Part shown: positions 13,466 through 20,893 of the stretch, one piece after another | Position numbering within the stretch: position 1 is the stretch's first letter | Layout of the letters: each line of letters begins with the position of its first letter | Assembly: GCA_964642165.1 (NCBI GenBank) | Contig: CAZXOC010000065.1 | Span: 1 to 29,422, forward strand | Reading direction: 5' to 3' | Length of the DNA: 29,422 nt | Source of the DNA: CAYRVX01 sp964642165 | GTDB taxonomy: Bacteria > Planctomycetota > Phycisphaerae > SM23-33 | Translations under genes and position numbers: made by a program | The notes under the pieces: generated by a model | What the model was told of the DNA's origin: nothing | Database searches by the model: none | The model's input: the letters and a program-made list of their open reading frames with translations, nothing else

Positions 13466-15964
13466 ATGGCGGCGGAGTACTCGGTGCGGACGTGCCGGCG
13501 CCTCGCGGAGCAGTTTCGCGAGGCGCGCGTGCTGCGCCCGCGCCGCGTCGATCGCTACGACCCCGGCACGGAGCTGACGTACGACATGACGGGCGTCTTC
13601 CCGCCGGCGCGGGCGCGGGTGACGGTCGCGATCGAGCGCTTCGTCGGCGGGGGGTTCGCCGGGCAGGTCTACCGGGTCGCCGTGCGGGACGTCCGGGGCG
13701 CCGGCGGCGGGACCATCGCCGGTCTGGAACCGGGCTCGTCGTACGCGATGAAGATCCTCGTCCCGCCGTCGCGCTTCAGCCAGGTCTTCCGCGACGCCAT
13801 CTACTTCCTGGCGTTCCAGTCGCCGTTCCAGCTCCAGGTCAACCCCGTCGCCGCGCGGGCCGGGGCGCTGTGGCAGAAGTTCATCCGCCGTGCGGCGGGC
13901 GTGCGCTTCGGCAGCGAGCGCTGCGTCGTGGACGTCCTGGCGACGTTCGTCGACCCGGCGATCGGAAGCTGCGGCGAGATCAGCGAGTGGCTCGACGGGC
14001 GGACCTGGCGCTTCGAGGTGGACGAGCGGCTCTTCGCCCGCTGGCGCTGGAGGGTGGACCGGCCCGGCGACGGTCTCGGCTCGCCGGAGTACCGCGCGAA
14101 GAAGCGGTTCATGGCCGAGCTGGTCCGGCTCCTGCACGACATGGGCGCCCCCGAGCTGGCCCGGCAGTACGAGTGGTGGACGTGCAAGAGCCAGCCCAAC
14201 TGCCTCAAGCGCCGCGAGTACGACCGGGAGCCCGCCGCGGGCCTGACGGCCGTCGACTTCCGCGCGGGGCTGGCCCTGCTGCCGTACCTGCCCATGAGCC
14301 CCGGAGACCTGGGGCTGATCGCCCGGGGCCTCGCCGCCGGCCGTGTCGTCCAGTTCGACCGCGGCGATCTCGCCCGGCTCGAGGGCTTCGTGGAGGCCCA
14401 CGCCGACGCCTTCGCCGACCTGCGCCCCGCGCTGGCGGAGCTCCGGGCCGCCGAGGCCGACTACCGCGACGCCCAGGTGGACGTCGTCCACCACCGCACG
14501 CGCCTGCTCCACGACGGGGAGCTCTGGTCGAAGCTCCGCGGCGCCGCCATCGCGGGCTGGCGCGTCGCCGGGCTGGTGGACGAGGCCGCAGAGAAACGCC
14601 TTCGCGCCAGCCGGCTGCGCACCGCCGTGTTCTGGGTGCTGGGGCTCGTGCCGCTCGCCGGGCGGGCCTTGCGGAAGCTGATCGGCCGGGCCGACTACCG
14701 CGAGCACTACGCCCGGCTGCTCGCCGGCGGCGAGTACGTCGACCGCGCCGTCCGCGCCCACGTGGCGGAGACGCTGATCGGCTGGCTCCGCGACGGGCGC
14801 GTCGCTCCGCCCATGGCCGAACGTCTCAGCCGCGACCCGCTGCTGTTCCTCATCCTGCTGCCGCTGTCGCTTCTGCCGGCCGGGCTGCATCGCATGCTGA
14901 CCGACCGCGCCTACGCGGCCGAGAAGCTGAGCTACGTCTTCGTCCGCCCCGTGCGGCTGTACTTCGACGCCGAGATGCGCGAGCAGTGGCTGCGCGACAT
15001 GGTCGCCGAGGGGCGGGCCAACCACATGGTCACCGACGAGGACGCCGGACGGATCCTCTCGCGCATCAAGGAGCCGTTCATCCAGAAGTACCTCAAGAGC
15101 CTCGCCGTGCACGTCTGCACGCTGCCGGTGACGCAGGTCGTCTCGGTGGCGCTGGCGCTGTGGTACTACCTGGCCCACCCGGACCTGTCGCAGGCGGTGC
15201 GGACCTACCGCGCCGGGCTGATCATCGGGGTGTTCCAGGTCATCCCGATCTCGCCCGGCTCGCTGGTTCGCGGGCTCTACGTCCTGTACCTCGTGCTGCG
15301 CGAGAGGGACTTCCGCAGCTACCACATCGCCGTGTTCCTGGGCTTCTTCAAGTACGTGGGGTACCTGGCGTTCCCGATCCAGATGGCGCACCGATACCCG
15401 GCCCTGGCGCGGTTCATGGCCGGGCACTGGGCGACGGGGGCGGTGCACGTCGTGCCGGTCTTCGGCGAGCGGGGCGGGCTGCTGGAGCACTCCGTCTTCG
15501 ACCTGTTCTACAACTACCCCCTGACGATTCGCCGGCGAATGACCCGCCGGGCGCGGGCGCGCCAAGGCAAGCCGGCCCGCGCGTGGCACGTGGCGCTTTG
15601 CGCCGCGGGCGGCGGGGCCCTGGCGGCGCTGTTGGACGCGGTGGTCTTCGCCCGCCACGGCGTGGTCCCGTCACTGGGCCACGTCTGGCCGGTCGCGATC
15701 TGGGTGCCCCTGCTGGCCGGGGGCCTGGCCGCGCACTTCGCCGGCGGCGCGACCACCGGGCGCCGGGCGCTCCTGGGCGTGCTGGGCGGCCTGGGCGTCG
15801 CCGTCGTCTACGCGGCGATCCACTATGCCCTGACGCAGGGAACGATCGCGCCGTTGAGCCCGGCCGGGGGCTTGCGCGTGCTCTCGTGGAGCGCGTTCCT
15901 CTTTGCCATTCTCTCGATGGCCGGGGCGCTGGTCGCCGAGACGCACGGCCCGGAGCCCGGGTAG
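13466..15964 (+). CDS. Kinase-like region fused to a multi-pass membrane domain, function unknown
   Basis: I do not recognise this 832-residue protein as a named family. Residues 57-100 read like a protein-kinase N lobe: GGGFAGQVY (61-69) fits GxGxxGxVY, and YAMKIL (93-98) fits the strand carrying the ATP-binding lysine, K96. A hinge-like EISEWLDGRTW follows (171-181), then LLHDMG (222-227), QPNCLK (243-248) and VDFRAG (263-268), which resemble the catalytic-loop asparagine and the DFG aspartate. The catalytic HRD aspartate is not evident (C240 or S242 lies near its place). A helical region (300-380) follows, then about nine hydrophobic segments: 386-404, 458-474, 545-570, 582-611, 618-639, 707-729, 739-759, 768-789 and 804-825. 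The ATG at 13466 is preceded by GGAGG; an in-frame GTG at 13454 is less likely. It is divergent from addB. The kinase reading is inference from motifs. Confidence 0.85.
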   Translation: MAAEYSVRTCRRLAEQFREARVLRPRRVDRYDPGTELTYDMTGVFPPARARVTVAIERFVGGGFAGQVYRVAVRDVRGAGGGTIAGLEPGSSYAMKILVPPSRFSQVFRDAIYFLAFQSPFQLQVNPVAARAGALWQKFIRRAAGVRFGSERCVVDVLATFVDPAIGSCGEISEWLDGRTWRFEVDERLFARWRWRVDRPGDGLGSPEYRAKKRFMAELVRLLHDMGAPELARQYEWWTCKSQPNCLKRREYDREPAAGLTAVDFRAGLALLPYLPMSPGDLGLIARGLAAGRVVQFDRGDLARLEGFVEAHADAFADLRPALAELRAAEADYRDAQVDVVHHRTRLLHDGELWSKLRGAAIAGWRVAGLVDEAAEKRLRASRLRTAVFWVLGLVPLAGRALRKLIGRADYREHYARLLAGGEYVDRAVRAHVAETLIGWLRDGRVAPPMAERLSRDPLLFLILLPLSLLPAGLHRMLTDRAYAAEKLSYVFVRPVRLYFDAEMREQWLRDMVAEGRANHMVTDEDAGRILSRIKEPFIQKYLKSLAVHVCTLPVTQVVSVALALWYYLAHPDLSQAVRTYRAGLIIGVFQVIPISPGSLVRGLYVLYLVLRERDFRSYHIAVFLGFFKYVGYLAFPIQMAHRYPALARFMAGHWATGAVHVVPVFGERGGLLEHSVFDLFYNYPLTIRRRMTRRARARQGKPARAWHVALCAAGGGALAALLDAVVFARHGVVPSLGHVWPVAIWVPLLAGGLAAHFAGGATTGRRALLGVLGGLGVAVVYAAIHYALTQGTIAPLSPAGGLRVLSWSAFLFAILSMAGALVAETHGPEPG

Positions 15965-16013
15965 GCCCCCAGCTCGGCCCGCCGCCGGGGTCCGGCGGGC
16001 GCCGGGGGGCTAC
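15961..16013. terminator. Nested inverted repeat between convergent genes, probable bidirectional terminator
   Basis: The inner stem is a perfect 8-bp repeat, GCCCGCCG (15977-15984) with CGGCGGGC (15993-16000), and an 8-base loop. The outer stem pairs GTAGGCCCCC (15961-15970) with GGGGGGCTAC (16004-16013), 9 of 10 bases complementary. The outer arms contain the TAG stop codons of both converging genes. There is no T-tract on either side, so it would act as a U-less structural terminator or an mRNA 3'-end protector. Confidence 0.55.
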
Positions 16014-16834
16014 CAGTCCCCGCTGAGGCCCACGTTGCCGGTGACGTTCTCGGAGCCCTCGGAGGACGCGGAGGGCTCGGAGGCGTCGTCGTCGCCGCGG
16101 TTTCCGGGGCGCCGCTTGGCCTGCTCCAGGGCCGTGACGATCTCCCGGCTCATCTCCGCCATCAGGTCGTAGACGTGCTGGCGTGTGTACTCGCCGCCGG
16201 CGACCAGCCCCGCCACGGCGCGAGCCGCCACGGCGAAGGGCACCACGGGAAGCTGCGGTATGCCGTGGCTGACCACCACGTCGGCCGTGCCGATGGGCTC
16301 GTCGCTGTCGAGGCCGTGGACCGAGACCGTGCACGAGGCGTTGGCCCGCCCGCCGAGGACGAGCTGGCAGGCCGCACCGGGCAGGTCCAGGCGGGTGATC
16401 GTGGCGCGAAGGCGGATCGGGCGCGTGCCCCGCGGCTTGCCCAGCAGCGGGCGCAGCTCCTGCTCCATCTCCTCGCGGTGTCTGCGGAACTCCTCCTGGG
16501 TGGCGGCCGCCGGCATGGGCGGGTCATGCATCAACCCCGGCGTCGTGGCGTAGTGCTCCAGGAGCTGCCCGAACGCCTCGACGTCGAAGTCCTCGCCCTG
16601 CTTCCAGTGCTCGCTGGTCAGCAGGTCTTTCTGGAGCAGCCCCCGCAGCAGCGGCGCCATGTCCGGGTCGGGAACCGACTCGGCGAGCTGCACGTCCTCG
16701 ATGATAACGCTGTCGTAGTCGCGCAGGCTCACGGGGCGGCTGTCGGGCCCGACCAGCTCGGTGCAGCCCCCGGCCAGGCACGCCGCCATCACCCAGACGC
16801 CCGCGGCGCCGCGATGGGCAAGCTTCCTCTGCAT
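16010..16834 (-). CDS. Predicted lipoprotein of unknown function
   Basis: This 274-residue exported protein starts with a short basic N-terminus, a hydrophobic segment and the lipobox-like CLAGGC, placing the lipidated cysteine at residue 24. I chose the ATG at 16834 because it puts the signal sequence at the N-terminus and GGGGAG lies about 9 bases upstream. The mature part contains YDSVIIEDVQLAE, then RPIRLRATITRLDLPGAACQLVLGG and TVSVHGLDSDEPIGTADVVVS. This beta-rich layout with a C-terminal helix resembles small envelope proteins of the DUF4410 kind, but I cannot confirm the family. The C-terminal 30 residues are polar, Ser/Glu/Asp-rich and probably disordered. It is separated from the upstream helical protein gene by 146 bp. 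The stop codon is part of the convergent hairpin. Confidence 0.75.
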   Translation of the reverse strand: MQRKLAHRGAAGVWVMAACLAGGCTELVGPDSRPVSLRDYDSVIIEDVQLAESVPDPDMAPLLRGLLQKDLLTSEHWKQGEDFDVEAFGQLLEHYATTPGLMHDPPMPAAATQEEFRRHREEMEQELRPLLGKPRGTRPIRLRATITRLDLPGAACQLVLGGRANASCTVSVHGLDSDEPIGTADVVVSHGIPQLPVVPFAVAARAVAGLVAGGEYTRQHVYDLMAEMSREIVTALEQAKRRPGNRGDDDASEPSASSEGSENVTGNVGLSGDW

Positions 16835-16980
16835 TGCGGTCTTCTCCCCATGACGACAGGACCGGCGGCCCAACGCCCGGCACCTGGCTCAGGCCCTCCC
16901 CGGCCAGGCCCATCCCGTGGCGCGGTACGCCCGTAACCCTATCGGCAAACCGGCGGCGCGGGATGAGGATCGGCGCGGGC

Positions 16981-17979
16981 TCAACCCCCGAACAGCTTCT
17001 TCCACCAGGGCTGCTTTGCGGCCGGCTTCTCGGCCGGCTCGTTCCCCTTGCCCGCCTTGGCGGCCTTGGCCTCGTCGGCGGCCTGGAGCTGCTTGCGCTG
17101 CTCCGGCGTCAGGATCTTCTTGCGGATGTCCCGGACCAGGTCGCCGGCGACGCCCTTCTTCCGGGCCCGGAGCGCGGCGAACTGCTTCGAGGCGGCGAGG
17201 TCCTTGCCCGACCGGAGGCGCAGCTTGCGGACGGACTCCGTGCAGAGGGCCTGGACCTTTTTGTGTTGTTCGCCCGTCAGGCGGATGCCCTGCATGGAGC
17301 TGAGCGTCTCCTCCTCGACCGCCATGGCGGCCATCGCCTCGCGCTGCGAGCCGGTCAGAAGCCTGTCGAGGCCGCTCGAGAGGTGCTGGCGCACTTGGCG
17401 GTCGACCTTGGCCCGGTCGCCGGGCCCGGCCGAGGCGAGCTTCTTCGCCTCCCGGTCGCAGAGCGTGCGGAGCTTGCCCTGCTGGTCCTCCGTCAGCCGG
17501 GCGCGGCGGTACTGGTGCAGGAGCGACCGGTAGAGCCGGTGGCTTTCCCAGTCGCGGAGCTGGCCTTCGCTGAGCAGCGGCTTGGCGGCGACCCGGTCGC
17601 CGCTGCGCTGGGCCTCCTTGGCCTGTTTGGCTTGAAGCTCCCGCATCTCCTTGCGGAGCTGCTCCTGCTGCTTCTGGAGGGGCTTCCACTGGCGGGCGAG
17701 CTGCTTCGCCCGGTCGGCCTGGGCCTTCTCCAGGGCCTCCTGCCGCGCCTGCCATCGCTTCACGTTCGCCAGGAGCTTCTTCTCCTGATCCTTCGGCAGG
17801 TTCATCGACTTGACCCAGGCCGTCAGGTCGCGGCGGAAGCGCGTGCCCGTCTTGCGGACGGCGCGGGGGCGGTAGTCCTTGCGGGCGCGCGAAACGTCCT
17901 TCGCCTCATCCGCCGGCGCGGGCGCGCAGACGGCCGCTGCGATCCAGGCCATGGACAGCAGCAGGTTCGTGCGTTCCAC
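16981..17979 (-). CDS. Secreted helical LTxxQ-repeat protein (Spy/CpxP-like)
   Basis: This 332-residue protein is predicted to be exported: the first 22 or so residues form a signal peptide ending in APA before DEAKDVS. I chose the GTG at 17979 because GGGAG lies 8 bases upstream and the signal peptide then starts correctly; an upstream frame adds only an Arg-rich tail. The mature part is almost entirely charged helix. It carries repeated LTxxQ-type units: LPKDQEKKLL, LTEDQQGKLRTLC, LTGSQREAM, LTGEQHKKVQALC and LTPEQRKQL. Such repeats are known in Spy/CpxP-type periplasmic proteins, some of which are chaperones or stress sensors. The tail is Lys/Ala-rich and ends WWKKLFGG. The function here is not established. 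Confidence 0.75.
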   Translation of the reverse strand: MERTNLLLSMAWIAAAVCAPAPADEAKDVSRARKDYRPRAVRKTGTRFRRDLTAWVKSMNLPKDQEKKLLANVKRWQARQEALEKAQADRAKQLARQWKPLQKQQEQLRKEMRELQAKQAKEAQRSGDRVAAKPLLSEGQLRDWESHRLYRSLLHQYRRARLTEDQQGKLRTLCDREAKKLASAGPGDRAKVDRQVRQHLSSGLDRLLTGSQREAMAAMAVEEETLSSMQGIRLTGEQHKKVQALCTESVRKLRLRSGKDLAASKQFAALRARKKGVAGDLVRDIRKKILTPEQRKQLQAADEAKAAKAGKGNEPAEKPAAKQPWWKKLFGG

Positions 17980-18084
17980 CTTGCCAACTCCCGGACGGCG
18001 CCGGCCGCGCCGCTCGATCCCCAGCATACCAAACCGCCGCCGCGCGTGCACCAACGGATTCCGCGCCGAAGGGCGGTCGCCGCG

Positions 18085-18609
18085 CTACGCCAGGTGGAAG
18101 GCCAGCCGCAGCACGAGCTGCGCGGCGAGGTTGGCGTAGACCGCGGCCGCCAGGTCGTCCGCCACGATGCCCCACCCGTGCGGGAGCCGCTGGAGGCGGT
18201 TCACCGGCGGCGGCTTGACGATGTCGAACACCCGAAAGGCCGCGAATGCCACACCCGCCGAGATCAGCCACGTCCGCCAGCCGCCCGACAGCGGCAGGCC
18301 GCACAACGCGACGGCCTGCCCGGCCCACTCGTCCAGCGTGCAGCGGCCGGGGTCCTTCTTCCCGAAGGCCGCCTCGGCGAAGCGCCCGAGCAGCACACAG
18401 CCCACCGCGGCGGCCAGGGCGATGGTTACCATCGTGCCTGTGACGCAGACCTGCCGCCCGGCGGAGCCCCAGGCCACGGCGAGGAACACGGCGCCCACGG
18501 CCGCCGAGCCCCAGGTGCCCGGCGCGACCGGCAGGTAGCCCGTCCCGAGGCCGGTGACGATCAGCCTGCCCAGGACGCCGCCAACGGGAGTGCCTTCGCC
18601 GGAAGCCAT
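18085..18609 (-). CDS. pgpA: Phosphatidylglycerophosphatase A
   Basis: This 174-residue membrane enzyme dephosphorylates phosphatidylglycerophosphate to phosphatidylglycerol. The PgpA signature is clear: GTGYLPVAPGTWGS near the N-terminus, DEWAGQ in the middle, FRVFDIVKPPP, and HGWGIVADDLAAAVYAN near the C-terminus, with hydrophobic segments between. Its ATG directly abuts the stop codon of pgsA, whose product supplies its substrate, so the two steps are encoded consecutively and probably on the same transcript. Length and motif order are normal for the family. Confidence 0.94.
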   Translation of the reverse strand: MASGEGTPVGGVLGRLIVTGLGTGYLPVAPGTWGSAAVGAVFLAVAWGSAGRQVCVTGTMVTIALAAAVGCVLLGRFAEAAFGKKDPGRCTLDEWAGQAVALCGLPLSGGWRTWLISAGVAFAAFRVFDIVKPPPVNRLQRLPHGWGIVADDLAAAVYANLAAQLVLRLAFHLA

Positions 18610-19281
18610 CTACCCCTCGAGCGTCATCAGCCGCCGCGTCTTGCCGACGTAGGCCAGGGCGCTGAGGACCGTGACCGCCACCGCCAGCCAGACCAGGACG
18701 ACCTTGACGTAGATGGCCCAGGCGGCCTCGGGGAGGTTGGCCAACTGGCACAGGACCGCGCAGATGGCGAGGGACTGGACGAACATCTTGATCTTCCCGG
18801 CCGGGATCGCCGGAAACTTGATCCCGCGGGACTCGCTGTAGCCGCGCACGGCGGAGACGACGAATTCCCTGGCCAGGATGGCCACCACCATCCACGCCTG
18901 CACGGCGGAGAGCATGCCGCCGGTCAGCCAGCCGGCCAGCAGCTTGCGGTCCAGCAGGTTGGGGTCCGCCGGCATGGCGAAGTTGGACCCGGTCAGCATG
19001 ACGAACGACCCGACCACCAGCACCTTGTCGACGAACGGGTCGACGATGCGCCCGAATGCGCTGGTGAGGTTGAGCTTGCGGGCGAGGTACCCGTCCAGCA
19101 CGTCGGTGATGCCCGCGACGATGTAGACCACGAACGCCACGTTCAGCAGCCAAAAGGCGCTGTCCGAATCGTACTCGTACAGGCCGACCAGCACGAAGAA
19201 CGCCGCGGCCAGCACGATTCGCCCGATCGTCAACTGGTTGGGCAGCTTCCAGTTCATCTTTGCGACGCTGCTTTGCTTCAC
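18610..19281 (-). CDS. pgsA: CDP-diacylglycerol--glycerol-3-phosphate 3-phosphatidyltransferase
   Basis: This integral membrane enzyme makes phosphatidylglycerophosphate from CDP-diacylglycerol and glycerol 3-phosphate. The CDP-alcohol phosphotransferase signature D(x2)DG(x2)AR(x8)G(x3)D(x3)D is exact: D60, D63, G64, A67, R68, G77, D81 and D85. There are about five or six hydrophobic segments in 223 residues. The start is uncertain. A GTG at 19281 has only a weak GGGATGG upstream; the ATG at 19257 would give MNWKLPNQLT, closer to the usual family N-terminus, but has no clear ribosome site. It follows rimO by 39 bp and abuts pgpA. Confidence 0.93.
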   Translation of the reverse strand: MKQSSVAKMNWKLPNQLTIGRIVLAAAFFVLVGLYEYDSDSAFWLLNVAFVVYIVAGITDVLDGYLARKLNLTSAFGRIVDPFVDKVLVVGSFVMLTGSNFAMPADPNLLDRKLLAGWLTGGMLSAVQAWMVVAILAREFVVSAVRGYSESRGIKFPAIPAGKIKMFVQSLAICAVLCQLANLPEAAWAIYVKVVLVWLAVAVTVLSALAYVGKTRRLMTLEG

Positions 19282-19293
19282 GTGACCATCCCG

Positions 19294-19314
19294 CTCGGCC
19301 CGGCCGGGACCGAG
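19294..19314. repeat. Near-perfect 21-bp palindrome in the rimO-pgsA gap
   Basis: Arms of 10 bases around a central C pair at 9 of 10 positions: CTCGGCCCGG with CCGGGACCGAG. It fills about half of the 39-bp gap between rimO and pgsA. It could form a strong GC hairpin acting as a partial terminator or a processing site, or bind a protein dimer. There is no T-tract. Confidence 0.35.
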
Positions 19315-19320
19315 GCCTTC

Positions 19321-20646
19321 CTATTCATCACACGCGACGACGAGATCGTAGCCTTCCTGCGCGACGACGTGCCCGTCAACGAACGCGCCCGCCGGGCGAT
19401 CGGCCGTGAGCCTACATATACCATCGATGTCCGGGGCTTGGCCATAGTATCTGCCGATCGAGCAGCCGTCGTCGCGCCGACCGTCCACCAGCACGCGGAT
19501 GGGCAGGCCGACGCGGCGGGCCCCGGCCTCGAAGGCGATCTGCTGCTGGGCGAGCATGAGCGTCTCGCGCCGCTCGTGCCGGAGCGGCTCGGGTACGGCC
19601 CCGTCGAGCCGCGCCGCCGGCGTGCCGTCCTCGGCCCAGAACGGGAAGACCCCGACGGCGTCGAAGCGGTACTCCTCCACGAACGTCAGGAGCTCGCGGA
19701 ACTGCTCGTCCGTCTCGCCGGGAAAGCCCACGATAAACGTCGTGCGAAGGACCAGGCCGTCGATGCGCCGCCGCATCCGGGCCAGCAGCGCCTCGATCTG
19801 CCGCCGCGTCACGCCCCGCCCCATGCGCTTCAGGACCGCCTCGCTGATGTGCTGGAGCGGCATGTCCACGTAGGGGATGACCGGCTCGCAGTCGGCGATC
19901 GCGTCGATCAGGGCGTCGGTGACGCGCTGCGGGTAGGCGTACATCAGGCGGATCCACGCGATGCCGTCGAGGCTCGCCAGCGACCGCAGCAGCGCGGGTA
20001 GGTTCACGTCGCCGGGAAGGTCGCGCCCGTAGGCCGTCGTGTCCTGGGCGATGACGTTCAGCTCGACCGCCCCGTCGGCGATCAGCTCGCGAGCCTCGGC
20101 CAGCACCTGCTCCGGCGGCTTGGAGCGGTACGGCCCGCGCAGCGCCGGGATCGTGCAGAACGTGCATTTCCGCGAGCACCCCTCGGCGATGCGAAGGTAG
20201 GCCGTGTGCCGAGGCGTCAGGCGGAAGCGCCCCGCGTCGGAGGCGACCCCCGCCGGGCACGGCGAGACCATGCTCACGCGCCGGCGGCCCGTCACGGCGG
20301 CGAGGATGGCGTGGCGATCGTGTACGCCGACCACCGCGTCGATCCCGGGGACGAGGTCGTACAGCGCCTCGCCGTCGCGGTTGACGAGGCAGCCGGCGAC
20401 CACGACGCGCCGCGCCCGCCCGGCCCGCTTGCACGCGACCGCCTCGCGGATGACGTCCAGCGACTCGGCCACCGCCGGCGAGATGAACCCGCACGTATTG
20501 ACGACGATCACGTCGGCCTCGTCCATCGGCGCGCCGACGACGCAGCCGCCCTCCGCCAGGTGCGCGAGGATCTTCTCGCTGTCGACCAGGTTCTTCGGGC
20601 AGCCCAGCGACACGAGCGCGACGGCAGGGGGCTTCCGTGCGGCCAT
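19321..20646 (-). CDS. rimO: Ribosomal protein S12 methylthiotransferase RimO
   Basis: This radical-SAM enzyme adds a methylthio group to a conserved aspartate of ribosomal protein S12. In 441 residues it has the UPF0004 domain with cluster cysteines C16 (SLGCPKN), C52 (VNTCGFI) and C86 (VVAGCLVNR). The radical-SAM CxxxCxxC follows at C157, C161 and C164 in GCSRKCTFC, and then a C-terminal TRAM domain. The YVDMPLQHISEAVLKRMGRG block distinguishes RimO/MiaB enzymes. S12 specificity (RimO over MiaB) is supported by the SLGCPKNLVDSE opening. I chose the ATG at 20646; the frame continues upstream, but that stretch lies antisense to the sulfatase and has no matching sequence. No Shine-Dalgarno is visible, and a -10 box ends 6 bases before the ATG. 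Confidence 0.95.
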   Translation of the reverse strand: MAARKPPAVALVSLGCPKNLVDSEKILAHLAEGGCVVGAPMDEADVIVVNTCGFISPAVAESLDVIREAVACKRAGRARRVVVAGCLVNRDGEALYDLVPGIDAVVGVHDRHAILAAVTGRRRVSMVSPCPAGVASDAGRFRLTPRHTAYLRIAEGCSRKCTFCTIPALRGPYRSKPPEQVLAEARELIADGAVELNVIAQDTTAYGRDLPGDVNLPALLRSLASLDGIAWIRLMYAYPQRVTDALIDAIADCEPVIPYVDMPLQHISEAVLKRMGRGVTRRQIEALLARMRRRIDGLVLRTTFIVGFPGETDEQFRELLTFVEEYRFDAVGVFPFWAEDGTPAARLDGAVPEPLRHERRETLMLAQQQIAFEAGARRVGLPIRVLVDGRRDDGCSIGRYYGQAPDIDGICRLTADRPAGAFVDGHVVAQEGYDLVVACDE

Positions 20647-20652
20647 GGTCGG

Positions 20653-20680
20653 ATCATACGCCCGGCCGCACCGGCGACAA
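20653..20680 (-). promoter_or_regulatory. Candidate leaderless promoter of rimO
   Basis: On the minus strand TTGTCG (20680-20675) and TATGAT (20658-20653) are 16 bp apart, matching consensus at 4 and 5 of 6 bases. Six bases separate TATGAT from the rimO ATG, so transcription would begin at the start codon itself. The absence of a ribosome binding site before rimO agrees with this. Confidence 0.55.
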
Positions 20681-20757
20681 GGCCGATTCTCTCTGCCGCC
20701 CGGAGGCGGTCGCCGGGCCTCGGGGACGCGCGGCTCCCGGGCCGATCGCCCGTGCGG

Positions 20758-20787
20758 TTGGTGTCTCGCCTCGCCGAGGGGTATAGT
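20758..20787 (+). promoter_or_regulatory. Candidate promoter of the sulfatase gene
   Basis: TTGGTG (20758-20763) and TATAGT (20782-20787) are separated by 18 bp in the 247-bp divergent gap between rimO and the sulfatase. The predicted leader is about 100 nt. The rest of this gap is GC-rich, with no further element that I can support. Confidence 0.45.
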
Positions 20788-20893
20788 GCGTAAGCGGCGC
20801 GGGCCCGAAGCGGTGCAAGGGACGCCGCGGTGGCCGCCCCTGTTCTGGGCGGCCCGGGGACCAGGCAGACCGGTGAGGACGGAGACGACGAAC

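Noticed and set aside
13316..15658. Apparent 780-codon N-terminal extension of AddB on the minus strand
   Set aside because: The frame is open only because it lies antisense to the GC-rich membrane protein gene. Its translation is His/Asp/Arg-rich low complexity, with no AddB similarity. The Walker A loop sits at the expected distance from the ATG at 13315.
17040..17800. Repetitive Lys/Gln-rich stretch considered as a DNA repeat array
   Set aside because: The repetition is at protein level (helical LTxxQ units in one gene). The DNA copies are not identical or evenly spaced.
20647..20893. Possible tRNA or small RNA in the largest intergenic gap
   Set aside because: No cloverleaf with a TTCGA-type arm or other conserved RNA motif can be folded by eye. 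The gap is explained by the two divergent promoters.
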